Assembly: GCF_015356855.1 (NCBI RefSeq)
Contig: NZ_ARXR01000001.1
Coordinates: 1 to 64,000, forward strand
Length of the DNA: 64,000 bases
Direction of reading: 5' to 3'
Source of the DNA: Alloalcanivorax venustensis ISO4
GTDB lineage: Bacteria; Pseudomonadota; Gammaproteobacteria; Pseudomonadales; Alcanivoracaceae
The notes below the pieces were generated by a model. It did no database searches and was not told where the DNA came from. It saw nothing but the letters and a program-made list of their open reading frames with translations. This document shows, in pieces, positions 27,422 to 38,576 of this stretch (positions are counted from its first letter, which is position 1; every line of letters starts with the position of its first letter). The position numbers and the translations under genes are program-made.

Positions 27422-28252
27422 TCAGTAGCCCTTCACCGACATATCCACTTCGAAGTGGATGCCTTCCACCCGGCTGACGGCGGTATCGATGCCGCCGTCG
27501 GCGTGCAGATCCAGCCAGCGGTAACCGGGGCTGGTGTCGTCCACGGCGAAATCCGCGCTGCCGGGTTTGAACTGCACGCAGGTGCTGGGCACCGCCAGCA
27601 GCCGCACGCCGTTGCGGGTGTCGTCGTATTCCTGGTGCACATGGCCCCAGAGGATGCCGCGCACCCGGGGGTGGGCGTCGATCACCTCGAAGAAGCGTTC
27701 CGCGCTGCCCACCAGCTGGGTGTCCAGCCATTCGCTGCCCATCGGCACCGGGTGGTGGTGCAGGCACACCAGCAGATGCTCGCCGGCGGCGTCGCGCAGG
27801 GCGTCGTCCAGGAACTTGAGGTCCTCGTCGAACAGGTCGCCGGGCACCTCGCCGGGAATGGTGGAATCCAGCAGCACCAGGGTCCAGTTGCCGATGTCCG
27901 CCACGCACGGGCTGACCCGGTTATCCTGGCCGCGCAGGGCGCGCAGCATGGGCGCCGGCTTATCGTGGTTGCCCTCCAGCCAGTAGATCGGCGCGCGAAA
28001 CCCGGACAGGGTTTTCGCCAACCGCTGGTAGGACTCGTAGGAGCCGTCCTGCGACAGATCGCCGGTGGCGAGTATCAGGTCCATATCAGGCTGTTCGCGG
28101 CGCACCCGGTCCAGCACCGCCTCGAGACTGAACTGCGTGTTCAGGCCCAAAAGCTTGCCGTCGGTATCCGCGAAAAGGTGAAAATCGGACAGCTGCACTA
28201 CCCGCAGCGGCTGAACCGGATGCGTCAAAATCCCCGCTCCCGTTGTAATCAT
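27422..28252 (-). CDS. cpdA: 3',5'-cyclic-AMP phosphodiesterase CpdA
   Basis: 276-aa class III cyclic-nucleotide phosphodiesterase that lowers cAMP. The calcineurin-like metal motifs appear in order: LSDFHLFAD (D-x-H), ATGDLSQDGS (GD), EGNHDKP (GNHD), CLHHHPVPMGS (H) and GHVHQEY (GHxH). The ATG at 28252 is preferred over an upstream in-frame codon at 28300, which gives an unlikely N-terminus. The operon position is as in E. coli. Its presence implies active cAMP signalling, which fits the CRP-type site at 8126. Confidence 0.94.
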   Translation of the reverse strand: MITTGAGILTHPVQPLRVVQLSDFHLFADTDGKLLGLNTQFSLEAVLDRVRREQPDMDLILATGDLSQDGSYESYQRLAKTLSGFRAPIYWLEGNHDKPAPMLRALRGQDNRVSPCVADIGNWTLVLLDSTIPGEVPGDLFDEDLKFLDDALRDAAGEHLLVCLHHHPVPMGSEWLDTQLVGSAERFFEVIDAHPRVRGILWGHVHQEYDDTRNGVRLLAVPSTCVQFKPGSADFAVDDTSPGYRWLDLHADGGIDTAVSRVEGIHFEVDMSVKGY

Positions 28253-28380
28253 GATCCCGATACCCGCGCGTCCCAATCGCGCCGGCCCCGCCTCGGCCAA
28301 ACATCGGCCCGCCCTTTCCCCCCAGGAAAATAAGACGTTAGTCGGTTATATCGAAGATGATGGCAGTTGGCCAGGAAGGC

Positions 28381-28398
28381 GGTTCCGAATTCGGAACC
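28381..28398. promoter_or_regulatory. 18-bp perfect palindrome between yqiB and cpdA
   Basis: GGTTCCGAATTCGGAACC is an exact palindrome in the 156-base gap between yqiB and cpdA, 11 bases after the yqiB stop. Its fully symmetric centre with no loop looks more like a protein-binding operator than a terminator, although TTTT occurs 11 bases on (plus strand only). The gap is unusual in an otherwise tight operon and may hold a cpdA promoter. Confidence 0.45.
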
Positions 28399-28408
28399 AT
28401 TGCTCGTT

Positions 28409-28857
28409 TTATTCGGTGCCGGAACGCCGCCAGGGCTCACCGGAGGCACGGCCAAAATCATGCACATGGGCCAGCCATTCGCCCAGAAAGCGGTTCCATT
28501 GGGCTTTTTCGTCGCGCTGGTGCATGTGGCTGTTGGGGTACGGATAGCGGGCCTGCACCCGCCGGAACGGCGTCGCCTCGGTGACTTCCGCCACCCGGGC
28601 ATCGTGGTACAAACGTACCGTCAGCCGGGGCGCCGGCATGGCGTCGTGCAGGGCCTGATCCTCGAAACGCAGGGTGGTGGTGTACGGCGCCCGCTCCAGA
28701 ACCCGGATGCTGACCGTGCGCGGACGCTCTTCGCCAAGCGACACGTCCAGACTGTCGTCGTCGCCGAGCGCGCGCATCAGCGGCAGCAGGCGGGCGTAGT
28801 TCCACTCGCACTGCGCCATCAGGTCGCGGAAGTCGAGGCGGTAGCGGCGCGGACGGC

Positions 28858-28861
<4 letters not shown>
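28409..28861 (-). CDS. yqiB: YqiB family protein (DUF1249)
   Basis: 150-aa DUF1249 protein. It starts MSRPRRYRLDFRDLMAQCEWNYARLLPLMR, followed by YTTTLRFEDQ, LTVRLYHDARVAEV and YPYPNSHMHQRDEKAQWNRFLGEWL, all conserved blocks of the family. Function unknown. The ATG at 28861 overlaps the nudF stop as ATGA, so translation is probably coupled. It is in the same position as in E. coli, between nudF and cpdA. Confidence 0.93.
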
Positions 28862-31444
<2,583 letters not shown>

Positions 31445-31577
31445 CTATACGCCAGCGCCTCAAAGTCGAACAACCGCACCCGTGTGACCGGAACCGGTAG
31501 GCAACAGGAGTGTCAATCCCTTTTACTTGCCATTACCATACTGGCCAGTTCACCTTTAAAAAAAACCGTTACCAACC

Positions 31578-33017
31578 ATGGACAATGCAATGAAGCGGAG
31601 CCCGATAACGCCCCTGAGTCTGCTGCTGGCCACCCTGGCCGCGGGCGGCGCCCAGGCCGCGGACCTCACCAATGTCGCCAACGCCGCCTGGGATTACGAC
31701 GGTACCTGGCGCGCCGACCGCCAGACCTGGGAAGCGGATCAGGAAACGCTGGTACAGGGGCGGGCCGCGCTGCTGCCGACCATCGATGCCAGCCACCGCC
31801 ATTCGGAAATCAACCAAACCTACGAATCGACGGGTGACCTGGAGATAGACGGTAGATCCCGTTCCACCTCGGTGACGCTAACGCAACCGCTGTTCCGCCT
31901 GGATGCCTTCTACGGCTACAAGGAAGCCAAGTCGCTGACCTCCGTAGCCCAGGCCGAGTTCTACCAGTCCCGCCAGGATTTCGTGCTGCGCGTGGCGCAG
32001 GGCTACTTCGGCGTGCTGCGCGCCTGGGACACCCTGGTGTCCGCCCAGGCCGAGGAGAAGGCGATCAGCCGGCAGCTGGAACAATCCCAGGAACGTTTCG
32101 ATGTGGGCCTGGTGGCCAGCACCGATGTGGAAGAAGCGCGCGCCGCCTACGACCTGGCCCGGGTGAACCTGATCGTCGCCGAGCAGGAATTCGATATCGC
32201 CCGCGACCAGTTAGAAACACTCACTGGTCGTAAATGGGAGACGCTGGCGGAGTTGCGCGACGATCTGCCGATGGAGGGGCCGCAACCGTCAAAAATGAAC
32301 GCCTGGATCGATAAGGCCGCGTACCAGAATCCGCAGATTCTCGCCGCCCGCTACAGCGCCAAAGCAGCGGGTTTTACGGCCGACCGACAACTGGGGGCCA
32401 TGCTTCCAAAGGTTCAGTTGTTCGCTGAGTATCAACACAACCACAATACCGATCCAAGCGTCTCGGGGGGCGACCCCGGCAATCAACTCACGCAATTCTA
32501 CTCGACGCAACCGGACACTAATTCAAAGACTATCGGCATTGAAGTAACCGTGCCGCTGTTCCGCGGTGGCGGCCTCAACAGCCAGCGCAAGCAGGCGGCC
32601 CTGCTCGCCGACGCCGCCGGCCAGCGGTACCAGCAGACGATTCGCGACATCAGCCAGCAGGCGCGCACCTTCTACCGCACCGTGGAAGCCGACGCCCTGC
32701 GCGTGGAAGCCCGCCGCCAGGCGATCCGCTCCACCCGTTCCGCTCTGGAAGCCACCCAGTCCGGCTACGAAGTGGGCACCCGCAACGTGGTCGACGTGCT
32801 CAACGCCCAGCAGGCGCTGTACGCCGCCCAGCGGGACTACGCCAACGCCCGCTACGACTACATCCTCGACACCCTGACCCTGAAATCAGCGGCCGGCGAG
32901 CTGGATGTGGAAGATCTGGTGGCGGTGAACGAATGGCTGTCCGACCAGGAAACCCTGGATCTCTACAATCCGGACCTGGAAGGCCAGAGCGAAGAGCAGA
33001 TGGTCACGCCGCGCTGA
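31578..33017 (+). CDS. tolC: TolC-family outer-membrane efflux channel
   Basis: 479-aa outer-membrane channel for type I secretion and RND efflux. The signal peptide ends near GGAQA (about residue 27). The mature protein starts ADLTNVANAAWDYDGTWRADRQ. Two structural repeats follow with the long alpha-helical pairs and beta strands SVTLTQPLFRLDAFYGYKEA and GIEVTVPLFRGGGLNSQRKQA. GTRNVVDVLNAQQALYAAQRDYANARYDYI is the classic end of the family. Neither ATG (31578 or 31590) has a strong RBS. It sits near nudF as in E. coli. Its last 55 bases overlap waaA on the other strand. Confidence 0.93.
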   Translation: MDNAMKRSPITPLSLLLATLAAGGAQAADLTNVANAAWDYDGTWRADRQTWEADQETLVQGRAALLPTIDASHRHSEINQTYESTGDLEIDGRSRSTSVTLTQPLFRLDAFYGYKEAKSLTSVAQAEFYQSRQDFVLRVAQGYFGVLRAWDTLVSAQAEEKAISRQLEQSQERFDVGLVASTDVEEARAAYDLARVNLIVAEQEFDIARDQLETLTGRKWETLAELRDDLPMEGPQPSKMNAWIDKAAYQNPQILAARYSAKAAGFTADRQLGAMLPKVQLFAEYQHNHNTDPSVSGGDPGNQLTQFYSTQPDTNSKTIGIEVTVPLFRGGGLNSQRKQAALLADAAGQRYQQTIRDISQQARTFYRTVEADALRVEARRQAIRSTRSALEATQSGYEVGTRNVVDVLNAQQALYAAQRDYANARYDYILDTLTLKSAAGELDVEDLVAVNEWLSDQETLDLYNPDLEGQSEEQMVTPR

Positions 33018-34230
33018 AGCGCGCCCCGGTTGGCGGCCACCACGGCCGCCGCCGCCTCGCCCAGACGCCGGCGCTCGCCGGCGTCGTCCAGCAGGGCGCC
33101 GACCCGCGACGCCAGAACGTCCTCATCGGTCACCCGTGACAAGGCCCCGGCCCGGTCCAGCAGATCCGCGATGGCGGTGAAATTATGCAGCCGTGGTCCG
33201 GTCAGCACCGGCACCCCCCAGGCCGCCGGCTCAAGCAGATTGTGGCCGCCCACCGGCACCAGCGAACCGCCCACGAAGGCCACGTCGGCGGCACCGAACA
33301 GCATCAGCAACTCGCCCATGGTGTCCGCCAGATAGAGATTCACCGCCGCGTCCACCTGGTCGCCCCGGCTGCGCCGGGCCACGGTCATGCCGTGCCGGGC
33401 GGCCAGCCCGGCCACCTCGTCGAAACGCTCCGGGTGGCGGGGCACCAGCATCAGCAGCGCGTCGGGATGCCGCTCAAGCAACCGGCGGTGGGCCGCCAGC
33501 ACCGGCTCGTCCTCGCCGGGGTGGGTGCTGGCCGCGATCCACACCGGCCGCGCCGCGAAGCGCTGGCGTAGCGCCGCCGCCTGGTCGCGCAGCGAATCAT
33601 CGAGGGTGAGATCGAATTTAACGCTGCCGTTAACGCGGATCCGCTCCGGGTCGGCGCCCAGCGCCTGGAAGCGGTCCGCTTCCGCCCGGGTCTGCACCGC
33701 CAGCAGATCGAAACGCGCCAGCATCGGCCGCACCAGCTTCGGCAGGCGCCGGTAGCCGCGGTAGCTGTTCTCCGACAGGCGCCCGTTCATCAGCAACAGT
33801 CGCGCCCCGTGGGCCTTGGCGGCGGCGCACAGGTTGGGCCACAGCTCGGTTTCCAGAATCACCACCAAGCGCGGATCAAAGGCGCGCCAGAAACGCCGGT
33901 AGGCGGCGGGCAGCTCCCAGGGGCAATAGACGTGGGTGACCCGGTCCCCGAACAGCGCCTGGACCCGTTCCGAACCGGTGGGCGTGGTGGTGGTCACCAC
34001 CAGCGGCGTGTCCGGGTGGCGCGCCAGCAACGCCTCGATCAGCGGCGCCGCCGCCAGGGTTTCGCCCACGGACACGGCGTGAATCCAGACGCTGCCGCGC
34101 AGCCGGCCGCGCCCCAGCCCCAGGGCCAGACGCTCCCGCCAGCGGCGCCGGTACGCCGGCGCGCGGCGGCCGCGCCACCGAACAGGAGCGGCAACAAAGC
34201 GTACCAAAGTAACGAATAGAGCAAGCGCAT
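32963..34230 (-). CDS. waaA: Kdo transferase WaaA (apparent N-terminal frameshift)
   Basis: Adds Kdo to lipid A at the inner membrane. The catalytic part reads from 34207 to 32963: VWIHAVSVGETLAAAPLI, WELPAAYRRFWRAFDP, ETELWPN, NGRLSENSYRGY and FVGGSLVPVGGHNLLEPAAWG are all Kdo-transferase hallmarks. The expected hydrophobic N-terminal anchor (MRLLYSLLWYALLPLLF) is encoded from an ATG at 34230, but in another frame. One missing base near 34180 would join it to RWRGRRAPAYRRRW. If read as is, translation would start at a TTG (34207) without the anchor. The last residues, after NRGALQR, are also atypical and run antisense into tolC. Gene identity is certain; integrity is not. Confidence 0.85.
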
Positions 34231-34322
34231 GGGCGATTCCGTCGGACCTCGAAGGCCGGACACCTGACGTCCGACCCGGCCGGCTATGCTAGCATAGCCG
34301 CGCATTCCATCGATGGTGATCC

Positions 34323-35543
34323 ATGACCGTGAGCGTGACTTCCCCGGTGTTGAAACCGGACATCCTGATCTTCGGCGGCGGCATCGCCGGCCTGTGGCTG
34401 ATCAACCACCTGCAGCAGCGCGGCTATCAGTGCCTGCTGCTGGAGACCGGCACCCTGGGCGGCGCCCAGACCCTGGCCAGCCAGGGCATTATCCACGGCG
34501 GCCTGAAATACGCCCTGGGCGGCACCCTCTCCAGCGAATCGGAGGCCATCGCCGGCATGCCCGACCGCTGGCGCCAGGCCATCGACGGCCAGGGCCCGGT
34601 GGATCTGAGCGGCCTGCGGGTGCTCAGCGACACCCAGAACCTCTGGTCCGCCGGTTCCGTGGCCAGCCGCATGACCACCTTCTTCGCCAGCCGCATGCTG
34701 CGCGGGCGCATCGAAAAGCTGAAGCGCCCGGACTTCCCCTCCGCCCTGGCGGACCGCCGTTTCAAGGGCCAGGTCTACCGCCTGGACGATCTGGTGGTGG
34801 ACACCGAAAGCCTGCTCGAGGTGCTCACCGCGCCGGTGCGCGACCGTCTGCTGCACTTCGACCCGGCGCGCCACCCGCTGAGCTGGAACCAACGCGGCCT
34901 GGAAGCGGCGGCGCTGGACGGCGTGCGCATCGAACCGAAGCTGACCGTGCTGGCCGCCGGCGAAGGCAACGCCGGCCTGCTGCAGGACGCGCAAAAAGCC
35001 GAGCTGTTTCCCAGTGAAGCGGCGCAGAGCCGGCCCCTGAAAATGGTGCTGCTGAAACACCGCCTCGGCCACCGCCTCTACGCCCACTGCGTGGGCACCA
35101 GCAACAAGCCCCGGCTCACCGTCACCACCCACGATATGAAGGACGGCAGCCTGGTGTGGTACCTGGGCGGCGACCTGGCGGAGAAAGGCGTGGAGCGCAG
35201 CGACGCCCAGCAGCTGGACGCGGCGCGCCGGGAACTGGACGAACTGTTCCCCTGGCTGGACTTCGCCGACGCCGAGCTGGCGCTGATGGACGTGGCCCGC
35301 GCCGAACCGCGCCAGCAGGGTCTGGCCAAGCCGGACAACGCCTACGCCCGGCGCGACCGGGACCTGATCATCACCTGGCCCACCAAACTGACGCTGGCCC
35401 CGGACCTGGGCGACCGGGTGGAAGCCCTGATCCAGGAACGGGGCCTGGAAACCGGCGCTCCGCTGCCGCCCATCCCGGGGGAGCTGCGACGGGCCGACAT
35501 CGGCCGGCCGCAGTGGCATCGCCTGTTCGGGGAGCAAGGCTGA
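34323..35543 (+). CDS. FAD-dependent oxidoreductase
   Basis: 406-aa protein of the DAO-like FAD oxidoreductase group. The dinucleotide-binding motif DILIFGGGIAGLWLINHLQQRG is at about residues 13-34, followed by ETGTLGGAQTLASQGIIHGGLKY, where FAD contacts are expected. The substrate is unknown. One nucleotide is shared between its stop and the start of the aldo-keto reductase, so they are coupled. The same pair sits near waaA in Pseudomonas, which suggests a conserved but unassigned redox pathway. Confidence 0.86.
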   Translation: MTVSVTSPVLKPDILIFGGGIAGLWLINHLQQRGYQCLLLETGTLGGAQTLASQGIIHGGLKYALGGTLSSESEAIAGMPDRWRQAIDGQGPVDLSGLRVLSDTQNLWSAGSVASRMTTFFASRMLRGRIEKLKRPDFPSALADRRFKGQVYRLDDLVVDTESLLEVLTAPVRDRLLHFDPARHPLSWNQRGLEAAALDGVRIEPKLTVLAAGEGNAGLLQDAQKAELFPSEAAQSRPLKMVLLKHRLGHRLYAHCVGTSNKPRLTVTTHDMKDGSLVWYLGGDLAEKGVERSDAQQLDAARRELDELFPWLDFADAELALMDVARAEPRQQGLAKPDNAYARRDRDLIITWPTKLTLAPDLGDRVEALIQERGLETGAPLPPIPGELRRADIGRPQWHRLFGEQG

Positions 35544-36367
35544 TGGCGTTTCTCCGCGAACTGGGCGACACCGGCCTGACCGTCAGCGCGTTGGGCCTGG
35601 GCACGGTCAAAATCGGCCGCGACCAGGGGGTGAAGTACCCCACCCCGTTTTCGATTCCCGACGACGACGCGGTGCGCGACCTGCTGGCCCGCGCCCGCGA
35701 GCTGGGCATCAATCTGATCGATACCGCGCCCGCCTACGGCCGCAGCGAAGAGCGCCTCGGCCACTTGCTGCCGAACCGCCAGGACTGGGTGATCGTCTCC
35801 AAGGTGGGCGAGGAATTCAGCGACGGCGACAGCCACTTTGACTTCTCGCCGGCGCACACCCGGGCCTCGGTGGAGCGCAGCCTGCGGCGGCTGAACACCG
35901 ACTACCTGGACTGCGTGCTGATTCACTCCGACGGCAACGACCTGGACGTGCTGCGCAGCGGCGCCCTGGAAACGCTGGAGGAGATGAAACAGGCCGGCCT
36001 GATCCGCGCCATCGGCATGTCCACCAAAACCGTGGCCGGCGGCCTGGAAACGCTGAAACGCAGCGACGTGGCCATGGTCACCTACAACCTGAAGCAGGAC
36101 GACGAGCGGCCGGTGATCGACCACGCCGCCGCCCACCACAAGGGCATCCTGATCAAGAAAGCCTTCGCCAGCGGCCACCTGGCCGACGACCTGCCCGACC
36201 CGGTGCAGGCCAGCCTCAACAAGGTGCTGGGCACCGCCGGCGTCAGCGCCGTGATCGCCGGCACCGTCAATCCTCACCATCTGGAAGAGAACGTCCGCAA
36301 AGCCCGCCTCGCCTGCGGCGATCCGGCTTGTGGGAGCGGGCCCCGCCCGCGAAAGGGTGGCTTATAG
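35543..36367 (+). CDS. Aldo/keto reductase
   Basis: 274-aa AKR-superfamily NADPH oxidoreductase. Catalytic tetrad candidates: Asp in NLIDTAPAYGRSEERLG with its Tyr, Lys in WVIVSKVG, and His in CVLIHSDG. The cofactor-binding end is VSAVIAGTVNPHHLEENV. The start overlaps the stop of the FAD oxidoreductase. The final 13 or so codons lie inside a REP element (from 36327), giving the odd tail ACGSGPRPRKGGL. The native C-terminus was probably replaced when the repeat inserted. Confidence 0.88.
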   Translation: MAFLRELGDTGLTVSALGLGTVKIGRDQGVKYPTPFSIPDDDAVRDLLARARELGINLIDTAPAYGRSEERLGHLLPNRQDWVIVSKVGEEFSDGDSHFDFSPAHTRASVERSLRRLNTDYLDCVLIHSDGNDLDVLRSGALETLEEMKQAGLIRAIGMSTKTVAGGLETLKRSDVAMVTYNLKQDDERPVIDHAAAHHKGILIKKAFASGHLADDLPDPVQASLNKVLGTAGVSAVIAGTVNPHHLEENVRKARLACGDPACGSGPRPRKGGL

Positions 36368-36475
36368 CCACCCGGCAGGATTCCAGAGACTTCCTTTGTT
36401 CTCCGCTTTCAGACTCTTCTGAAATCCCGCCGGCCGGCTTTGCCGGCCTTTCGCGAGCAGGCTCGCTCCCACAAG
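36327..36475. repeat. REPIN: two REP copies in inverted orientation
   Basis: The copy at 36327-36355 (core TGTGGGAGCGGGCCCCGCCC) and the inverted copy at 36448-36475 are near-perfect reverse complements across a spacer of about 92 bases. Each begins CTTGTGGGAGCG and ends CGCGAAAG. This is the layout of a REP doublet mobilised by a RAYT transposase, which is not present in the window. The spacer holds the smaller inverted repeat GCCGGCtttGCCGGC (36436-36446 region). The first copy overlaps the aldo-keto reductase gene. Confidence 0.88.
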
Positions 36476-36548
36476 GCTTTGTATTTCGGCGCGCGCCCCG
36501 ATATTGCATACTGTGCGATCGCTGAACAGGGCTGAAACAGGCGGGTAA

Positions 36549-37202
36549 ATGATCGACTGGGACAATATCGACACGGTGCTGCTGGACATGGACGGCACCC
36601 TGCTGGATCTGGCCTTCGACAACTGGTTCTGGCAGCGCCACGTGCCCGAGCAGTACGCGCTCCGCCGCGGCCTGGATTACGCCGAGGCGGAGCGGATTCT
36701 GCACGACTGGATCGAAAGCCACCTGGGCACCCTGAACTGGTACTGCCTGGATTTCTGGACCCGGGAGCTGGGGCTGAACATCAGCGCGCTGAAGCGCGCA
36801 GCGGCCGACCGCATCGCCGTGCGGCCGGGCGCCGAGGCGTTCCTGGCCGCCCTCGCCGGCGGTCCCAAGCGGGTGATCATGGTGACCAACGCGCACCGCG
36901 ACGCCCTGGATCTGAAGCTGGAGCGCACCGGCATAGACCGCTATTTCGATGCGTTGGTGTCCAGCCACGATTACGGCCACGCCAAGGAGGCCCAGGCGTT
37001 CTGGCGGCAGCTGAGCCACAGCCATCCGTTCGACCCGGCCCGGGCCCTGCTGGTGGACGACTCCCTGCCGGTGCTACATTCCGGCCGCCTGTTCGGCCTC
37101 GGCCATCTGGCCAGCATCCGCCAGCCGGATTCCAGCCTGCCGGCCCGGGAGCACACCGACCCGTTCCCGGCCATCGACGACTTCCTGCGGGTGCTGCCGT
37201 GA
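36549..37202 (+). CDS. yrfG: GMP/IMP nucleotidase YrfG (HAD hydrolase)
   Basis: 217-aa HAD-family phosphatase. Motif I is LLDMDGTLLD; motif II is the Thr of VIMVTNAHRD; motif III/IV are the Lys in YGHAKEAQ and ALLVDDSLPVL. It precedes hslR and hslO as E. coli yrfG does, and the E. coli protein removes phosphate from GMP and IMP. The stop overlaps the GTG start of hslR by four bases. Confidence 0.92.
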   Translation: MIDWDNIDTVLLDMDGTLLDLAFDNWFWQRHVPEQYALRRGLDYAEAERILHDWIESHLGTLNWYCLDFWTRELGLNISALKRAAADRIAVRPGAEAFLAALAGGPKRVIMVTNAHRDALDLKLERTGIDRYFDALVSSHDYGHAKEAQAFWRQLSHSHPFDPARALLVDDSLPVLHSGRLFGLGHLASIRQPDSSLPAREHTDPFPAIDDFLRVLP

Positions 37203-37594
37203 GCGAGGGGGCGCGCATCGACTCCTGGCTGTGGGCGGCCCGTTTCTTCAAAACCCGCAGCCTGGCCAAGCAGGCCATCGAGGGCGGCAAGGTGCAGGTC
37301 GACGGCGCCAAGGCCAAGCCCAGCAAGGCGGTGCAGCCCGGCGACGTGCTCGACATCCGCAAGGGCGACCAGCGCTGGACCGTGGTGGTGGAGGCGGTGG
37401 CCAGCAAGCGGGGCCCGGCGCGGGTGGCCGAAAGCCTGTACCGGGAAACCGAAGAGAGCGTGGCCGCCCGGCAGCAGTCCGCCGAGCAGAAACGCCTGGC
37501 CCGCATGGCGGCGCCGGTGCCCGACCACAAACCCAGTAAAAAGGAACGCCGCGATCTGCAGCGTTTCCGCCGCAACCACGAAGGTGAGCTTTGA
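37199..37594 (+). CDS. hslR: Heat-shock protein 15 (S4 domain), ribosome-associated
   Basis: 131-aa Hsp15. An S4 RNA-binding domain is at about residues 5-65 ([32 protein letters not shown]), followed by a basic C-terminal tail. It binds 50S subunits carrying a stranded nascent chain. The start is GTG in a GTGA overlap with yrfG, and the end is a TTGA overlap with hslO. All three are one operon as in E. coli. Confidence 0.95.
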   Translation: MSEGARIDSWLWAARFFKTRSLAKQAIEGGKVQVDGAKAKPSKAVQPGDVLDIRKGDQRWTVVVEAVASKRGPARVAESLYRETEESVAARQQSAEQKRLARMAAPVPDHKPSKKERRDLQRFRRNHEGEL

Positions 37595-38445
37595 ACAACG
37601 CTGATTTCAAACAACGTTTCCTGTTTCCCGAGACCGATATTCGCGGCGAACTGGTACGCCTGGACGAGAGCCTGGAAGCGATTCTCGGCACCCACGACTA
37701 CCCGCTGGCGGTGCAGGGCCTGGTCGGTGAAGCCGTGGCCGCGGTGGCGCTGCTTGCCGGCACCCTCAAGTTCAGCGGCCGGCTGAGCCTGCAGGCGCAG
37801 GGCCGCGGCCCGGTGTCGCTGCTGCTGGCGGAGTGCACCCACGACGGCCAGCTGCGCGCCCTGGCCCGCCACGACGGCGAGCTGGACACCGCCGCCAATA
37901 TCGGCGCGCTGATCGGCGACGGCACCATGGTGATCACCATCACCCCGGACCAGGGCCGCCAGTACCAGGGCATCGTGCCCCTGGAAGGCGACACCCTGGC
38001 GCAGTGCCTGGAGGGCTACTTCCAGCAGTCCGAGCAACTGCCCACCCGCCTGTGGCTGGCGTCCGGCAACGGCCGCGCCGCCGGCCTGATGCTGCAGCGT
38101 CTGCCCGACCAGGTGGCGAGCCGCGACGCCAACCGGAACCAGTGGGAGCACCTGGAAGCGCTGGCCGGCACCCTGAAAATGGAAGAGCTGCTCGACCTGC
38201 CGGCGGAAACCGTGCTGCGCCGGCTGTTCCACGAAACCCCGCCGCGCCTGCCGGAGGCGCAGCCGTTGCGCTTCGGCTGCACCTGCTCGCGGGAGCGCAC
38301 CGAGAACGCCCTGCTGTCGCTCGGCGCCGACGAGCTGAAAACCCTGCTGGATGAAGACGGCGAAGCCACCCTCACCTGCGACTTCTGCCTGTCCCAACAG
38401 CACTTCGACGCGGTGGACCTGGCCGAGCTGATCCGCCGCCTTTGA
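37591..38445 (+). CDS. hslO: Redox-regulated chaperone Hsp33
   Basis: 284-aa Hsp33, a chaperone switched on by oxidation. The zinc-binding redox switch is intact: CTCSRER (CxC) near residue 231 and CDFC (CxxC) near residue 264. The N-terminal core contains [26 protein letters not shown] and [25 protein letters not shown], as in the family. The start is TTG, overlapping the hslR stop. It is the last gene of the yrfG-hslR-hslO operon; pckA follows after 131 bases. Confidence 0.96.
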   Translation: MNNADFKQRFLFPETDIRGELVRLDESLEAILGTHDYPLAVQGLVGEAVAAVALLAGTLKFSGRLSLQAQGRGPVSLLLAECTHDGQLRALARHDGELDTAANIGALIGDGTMVITITPDQGRQYQGIVPLEGDTLAQCLEGYFQQSEQLPTRLWLASGNGRAAGLMLQRLPDQVASRDANRNQWEHLEALAGTLKMEELLDLPAETVLRRLFHETPPRLPEAQPLRFGCTCSRERTENALLSLGADELKTLLDEDGEATLTCDFCLSQQHFDAVDLAELIRRL

Positions 38446-38576
38446 GACCGGCCCCGGCGCCGCCAACAGGTAACAGAAGATGACCGGCGGGTCGCCCTGG
38501 CATCGCCACTGCGCGCCTTTTCTGTCATAATCGCGCGCCTGTCAGGAGCCCGGCCACATAAGCCCAGGAAGAACCG

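Noticed and set aside
34039-34305. Separate 88-codon gene upstream of waaA
   Set aside because: Only its middle part (the hydrophobic helix) is protein-like, and it is the displaced N-terminus of waaA; the rest is out-of-frame waaA sequence.
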